Source: an uncultured bacterium
GTDB taxonomy: Bacteria; Bacillota; Clostridia; Oscillospirales; Oscillospiraceae
DNA length: 8,673 nt
Assembly: GCA_947364395.1 (NCBI GenBank)
Contig: CANASS010000064.1
Span: forward strand, 1 to 8,673
Direction of reading: 5' to 3'
Shown here: one piece after another, positions 6,184-8,673 of the stretch
How positions within the stretch are numbered: position 1 is the first letter of the stretch
Layout: each line of letters starts with the position of its first letter
The notes under the pieces: generated by a model
Seen by the model: the letters and a program-made list of their open reading frames with translations, nothing else
Told to the model about the DNA's origin: nothing
The model's database searches: none
Made by a program: the position numbers and the translations under genes

Positions 6184-6187
6184 AAAG

Positions 6188-6250
6188 ATGAAAAGAACAC
6201 AGACAGCCGCGCAAAAGAGAGCGGGCGGCGTGACCCTGGGCGGCCCGTGA
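6188..6250 (+). CDS. Possible 20-aa small ORF repeating the XpaC tail
   Basis: An ATG four bases after the xpaC stop opens a 20-codon frame that ends GGVTLGGP, nearly the same as the GGMTLGGP that ends XpaC. The 15-residue C-termini match at 9 positions. The shared codons differ mainly at third positions (five of the six identical codons after the first Gly differ only there), so the likeness is at peptide rather than DNA level. The upstream part is basic (K2, R3, K10, R11). A GGAGG at 6172-6176 gives an 11-base spacing, on the long side. It could be a real small protein, a decayed duplicate of the xpaC 3' end, or chance. It was too short for routine gene calling. Confidence 0.35.
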   Translation: MKRTQTAAQKRAGGVTLGGP

Positions 6251-6260
6251 GGGAGCGGGC

Positions 6261-6569
6261 ATGAAAAAACGGATCACAAAGAAGGGGTACCGGGTGCTGG
6301 CCATCCTGTGGACCCTGGCGGCCGCCTCCATAGCGGTGGCGTTTGTGCGGCGGCTGGCCGAGTTCAACCTGATGCTGCTGATGCTGCTGGCGCTGAGCGC
6401 CCTGGTTGCCGCCAACTTCTGGAAAACCTACCACAAGGTTCCGGGAGAGCCCGAACAGGACCTCTTTGACGCCCCGCCCAGGTTTGCGGACGACCCGGAG
6501 CTGTTTGACGACGAGCCGCCCGCCCCGTGCCATTTAAAAAAAGATTCGGAGGAGAATACCCATGAGTGA
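6261..6569 (+). CDS. Small two-helix membrane protein, 102 aa
   Basis: I do not recognise a named family. It has a basic N-terminus (KKRITKKGYR), two hydrophobic helices (about 11-28 and 35-52) separated by a short RRLAEF turn, and an acidic, proline-containing cytoplasmic-looking tail rich in D/E (EQDLFDAPP, DDPELFDDEPP). The positive-inside rule suggests a hairpin with both ends in the cytoplasm. The start is supported by GAGGGAG five bases upstream. The stop overlaps the telA start by 8 bases, so the two are probably translationally coupled. Position between xpaC and telA suggests that it belongs to the same membrane complex or pathway; this is inference. Confidence 0.8.
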   Translation: MKKRITKKGYRVLAILWTLAAASIAVAFVRRLAEFNLMLLMLLALSALVAANFWKTYHKVPGEPEQDLFDAPPRFADDPELFDDEPPAPCHLKKDSEENTHE

Positions 6570-7785
6570 AGAGCTGAACACCATGCCCGAGCTGACCTTG
6601 GACCCCACCGGCGCCGCTGCGGCGGCTCAGGCCGCACAGGAGGCGGAGGCTGCGGTCCCCAAGGCCCCCGGGGTCCCGTCCCTGACCCTGGAGAACACCA
6701 TTGACCCCGACGACGCGGCGGCGGTCCAGGCCGCCCGGGACGCCCAGGCCATCCAGCTGGACGAAAGCCAGCTCAGCGAGGCGGAGCGGAAGGTGGTCAA
6801 CGACTTCGCCCAGAAGATCGACATCACCGATTCCACCCAGGTGCTCCAGTACGGCGCGGCGGCCCAGAAGAACATCGCCGGGTTCTCTGAGAATGCATTG
6901 AACAACGTGCGCACCAAGGACCTGGGAGAGGTGGGGGAGGCCCTGTCCTCCCTGGTGGTGGAGCTGAAAACCTTCGGCCAGCCGGAGAAGAAGGGCATTG
7001 CCGGGTTCTTCCAGAAAAAGAGGAATGAGCTCACCGCCATGAAGGCAAGCTATGACAAGGCGGAGGTCAACGTGGACAAGATTGCCTCCATCCTGGAGGG
7101 CCACCAAGTCACCCTGATGAAGGACATCGCCATGCTGGACCAGATGTATGACCTGAATACCAAGTATTACAAAGAGCTCACCATGTATATTCTGGCGGGC
7201 AAGAAGGCGCTGATGAAGGCCAGGAACGAGGACCTGGAGGAGCTGCGCAAGAAAGCCGCCGCCTCCGGCTCCCAGGAGGACGCCCAGAAATATAACGACT
7301 TCGCCAACCTGTGCAACCGTTTCGAGAAGAAGCTCCACGACCTGGAGCTCACCCGGATGATCTCCATCCAGATGGGCCCCCAGACCCGGATGATCCAGAA
7401 CAACGACACCCTGATGCTGGAGAAGATCCAATCCTCCCTGGTGAACACCATCCCCCTGTGGAAGAGCCAGATGGTGCTGGCCCTGGGGCTGGAGCACTCC
7501 CGTCAGGCCACCGCCGCCCAGTCCGCCGTCACCAACATGACCAACGACCTGCTGAAGAAGAACGCGGAGATGCTGAAGATGGGCACCATTGAAACTGCCA
7601 AGGAGGCGGAGCGGTCCATCGTGGACATTGAAACCCTCCAGCACACCAACCAGCAGCTGATCTCTACCCTGGACGAGGTGATGCAGATCCAGAAGGACGG
7701 GGCCCAGAAGCGCAAGGAGGCCGAGCTGGAGCTGGGCCGCATTGAGGGCGAGCTGAAGCAGAAGCTGCTTGAACTGCGTGGTTAA
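6562..7785 (+). CDS. telA: TelA family protein (toxic anion resistance family)
   Basis: TelA-family proteins are cytoplasmic, largely helical, and were named after plasmid tellurite resistance. Their chromosomal role is unclear, with links to envelope stress. The 407-residue length is normal. The first ~75 residues are a low-complexity Ala/Pro/Glu stretch containing two LTL motifs (11-13 in ELTLDP, 41-43 in SLTLENT). The folded part begins near AERKVVNDFAQKIDITDS and includes the family-like segments VLQYGAAAQKNIAGFS, GFFQKKRNEL, DIAMLDQMYDLNTKYYKEL, IQMGPQTRMIQNNDTLMLEKIQ and SLVNTIPLWKSQMVLAL. It ends in a strongly charged coiled coil (KRKEAELELGRIEGELKQKLLEL). GGAGGAGA precedes the ATG. 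It closes the xpaC operon. Actual tellurite resistance should not be assumed. Confidence 0.93.
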   Translation: MSEELNTMPELTLDPTGAAAAAQAAQEAEAAVPKAPGVPSLTLENTIDPDDAAAVQAARDAQAIQLDESQLSEAERKVVNDFAQKIDITDSTQVLQYGAAAQKNIAGFSENALNNVRTKDLGEVGEALSSLVVELKTFGQPEKKGIAGFFQKKRNELTAMKASYDKAEVNVDKIASILEGHQVTLMKDIAMLDQMYDLNTKYYKELTMYILAGKKALMKARNEDLEELRKKAAASGSQEDAQKYNDFANLCNRFEKKLHDLELTRMISIQMGPQTRMIQNNDTLMLEKIQSSLVNTIPLWKSQMVLALGLEHSRQATAAQSAVTNMTNDLLKKNAEMLKMGTIETAKEAERSIVDIETLQHTNQQLISTLDEVMQIQKDGAQKRKEAELELGRIEGELKQKLLELRG

Positions 7786-7808
7786 AAGGCCATAAGCGGC
7801 GCGCCGGG

Positions 7809-7854
7809 GTCGTCGCGCCCTACCAAATGGATGCGCACCGTAGGGCGGGACGAC
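7809..7854. repeat. Intergenic inverted repeat (GTCGTC.CGCCCTAC type)
   Basis: Arms GTCGTCGCGCCCTAC (7809-7823) and GTAGGGCGGGACGAC (7840-7854) are complementary at 14 of 15 positions around a 16-base centre. ATGCGCA occurs in the centre (7831-7837) and again at 7874-7880. It fills most of the 128-base gap between telA and the TPM-domain gene and has no T run. The GTAGGGCGGG arm looks like the GC-rich palindromic repeats that are scattered between genes in related gut Clostridia (from memory, not checked). It could act as an mRNA 3' stabiliser or a MITE-like repeat. Confidence 0.65.
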
Positions 7855-7913
7855 TCGGCCCGCCGAACCCTTTGATGCGCAAGAAGCGCACACATGCTTA
7901 GAAAGGATTTCCT

Positions 7914-8522
7914 ATGAGAAGTATTCTTTTGCTCGTCATCCCGATTGCCATCGCGGCGGTCATCCTGGCCACCGTGGGCAAGCGGGGGACCGGCGTGTTT
8001 AAAAAGCAGGGGGTGGCCTGGGGACTCACCGTGCTGATGATTTTCGCCGCCATCGGCATCGGATACGCCAAGGCTCCAATGGCCGGGACGCCGGCGCCCA
8101 AGCCGGACGTTCCCAATGCCCCCAGCAGCGCCGCTTCTTTCGTGTGGGACAACGCCCAAGTGCTGTCCAGCAAGACGGTGCGGGAGCTGGACCAGCGCAA
8201 TGAGCGGCTGTGGGACCGTTACAGCGTGTCCGTCGGCGTGGTCACCTGCAACTACGGCCGGGACGACCTGTATGATTACGCCCTCCAGTGCGCTGGGGAC
8301 ATGGGCCTGGGCGGTTACGACATGCTCGTGGTGCTGGACATCAGCGGCGAAAACTACTGGCTGCTCCAGGGCAATGACCTGCGCCGGGATTTCACCGACA
8401 ACGACTGCTCCAATTACGCCTACGACTACATGGAGAACTCTTTCGCCCGGGGAATGTATGACGACGCCGTGTTGGACCTCACCGGGGCGCTGGAGGAGTG
8501 GTACGGCTCCTACAACGGCTGA
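7914..8522 (+). CDS. Membrane-anchored TPM-domain protein, 202 aa
   Basis: TPM domains (first described in thylakoid and bacterial envelope proteins, with weak phosphatase activity in some) sit on the outer face of membranes. Seen here: an N-terminal hydrophobic helix (about 3-20), a basic loop (KRGTGVFKK), a second hydrophobic helix (about 34-51), a Pro/Ala linker (58-72), then the TPM domain from FVWDNAQVLSSKTVRELDQ to the end. The domain includes the strand SVGVVTC, the GGYDMLVVLDI core, NYWLLQGNDLRRDF, and the C-terminal acidic helix. Three cysteines lie in the domain. AAAGGA a few bases before the ATG supports the start. It is separated from telA by an inverted repeat, so it may have its own promoter, though I see none that is convincing. 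Confidence 0.85.
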   Translation: MRSILLLVIPIAIAAVILATVGKRGTGVFKKQGVAWGLTVLMIFAAIGIGYAKAPMAGTPAPKPDVPNAPSSAASFVWDNAQVLSSKTVRELDQRNERLWDRYSVSVGVVTCNYGRDDLYDYALQCAGDMGLGGYDMLVVLDISGENYWLLQGNDLRRDFTDNDCSNYAYDYMENSFARGMYDDAVLDLTGALEEWYGSYNG

Positions 8523-8543
8523 TATGAGAAAGGAGGCTGGACT

Positions 8544-8672
8544 GTGGACGGATTATCCGATCTGATTACCATCATTGTGCTGGCGGTGATTTTGCTGTTG
8601 GTGATTGAGGGCTCCCACCGGCGGCGCTGGCGCTGCGGCTGCTGCGCGCCGCTCACCGGCGTGGCGCAGTAG
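8544..8672 (+). CDS. Small single-helix membrane protein with Cys-rich tail, 42 aa
   Basis: A perfect AAAGGAGG (8529-8536) lies seven bases before a GTG that opens a 42-codon frame ending in TAG at 8670-8672, one base before the window edge. The product is a short acidic N-terminus (MDGLSDL), one hydrophobic helix (about 8-21), then a basic tail HRRRWRCGCCAPL containing three cysteines (C31, C33, C34). This gives an N-out, C-in single-pass topology. It begins 21 bases after the TPM gene, so the two are probably one operon. No family is recognised. The strong ribosome binding site is the main support, and the GTG start explains why it is easily missed. Confidence 0.65.
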   Translation: MDGLSDLITIIVLAVILLLVIEGSHRRRWRCGCCAPLTGVAQ

Positions 8673-8673
8673 G

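Noticed and set aside
6562..7785. Dedicated tellurite resistance operon
   Set aside because: TelA-family membership is clear, but no TerC/TerD-type or other tellurite genes are present, and chromosomal TelA proteins are not shown to confer resistance.
6364..7893. 509-codon minus-strand open frame across telA and its upstream gene
   Set aside because: Shadow of telA, which has clear family features, a ribosome binding site and coupling to the upstream gene.

Overview
This is a GC-rich stretch of chromosomal DNA whose gene families (class III fructose-1,6-bisphosphatase, short ACT-domain threonine dehydratase, XpaC/TelA pair) and strong AGGAGG-type ribosome binding sites point to a low-molecular-weight Firmicute, most likely a GC-rich gut Clostridium relative (Oscillospiraceae type). 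That assignment is inference from gene content and base composition only. No tRNA, rRNA, CRISPR array, transposase or phage structural gene is visible.

Left part, minus strand (1-5283): the N-terminal half of fbp (runs off the window), then, separated by a hairpin terminator, a run of genes read right to left: rpe, a 51-aa DUF4177-type protein, a 191-aa orphan, recR and a YciI-like protein. ilvA lies further right, separated from rpe by 282 bases of hairpin-rich DNA. The most unusual feature is between the DUF4177 gene and the orphan. It is a scar in which the first 20 codons of recR, with their ribosome binding site, are joined to the last ~18 codons of rpe, in the order opposite to the intact genes. 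That is the junction expected from a tandem duplication of an rpe-X-recR segment. The AT-richer orphan sits in the second repeat unit.

Middle (5284-5487): a divergent promoter region. Two back-to-back sigma-A-like promoters (TTGACT-17-TAAAAT leftward, TTGACA-18-TAAAAT rightward) drive ilvA and the xpaC operon. The ilvA leader can fold into a long hairpin.

Right part, plus strand (5488-8673): xpaC, a possible 20-codon ORF repeating the C-terminal tail of XpaC, a 102-aa two-helix membrane protein, and telA overlapping it by 8 bases. An intergenic inverted repeat follows, then a membrane-anchored TPM-domain protein and a 42-aa single-helix cysteine-containing protein that starts with GTG. Together these look like a cell-envelope/stress locus built around the widely conserved but poorly understood XpaC-TelA pair. 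The candidate novelties are the peptide-level repeat of the XpaC tail, the small membrane partners, and the recR/rpe duplication scar with its orphan cargo.
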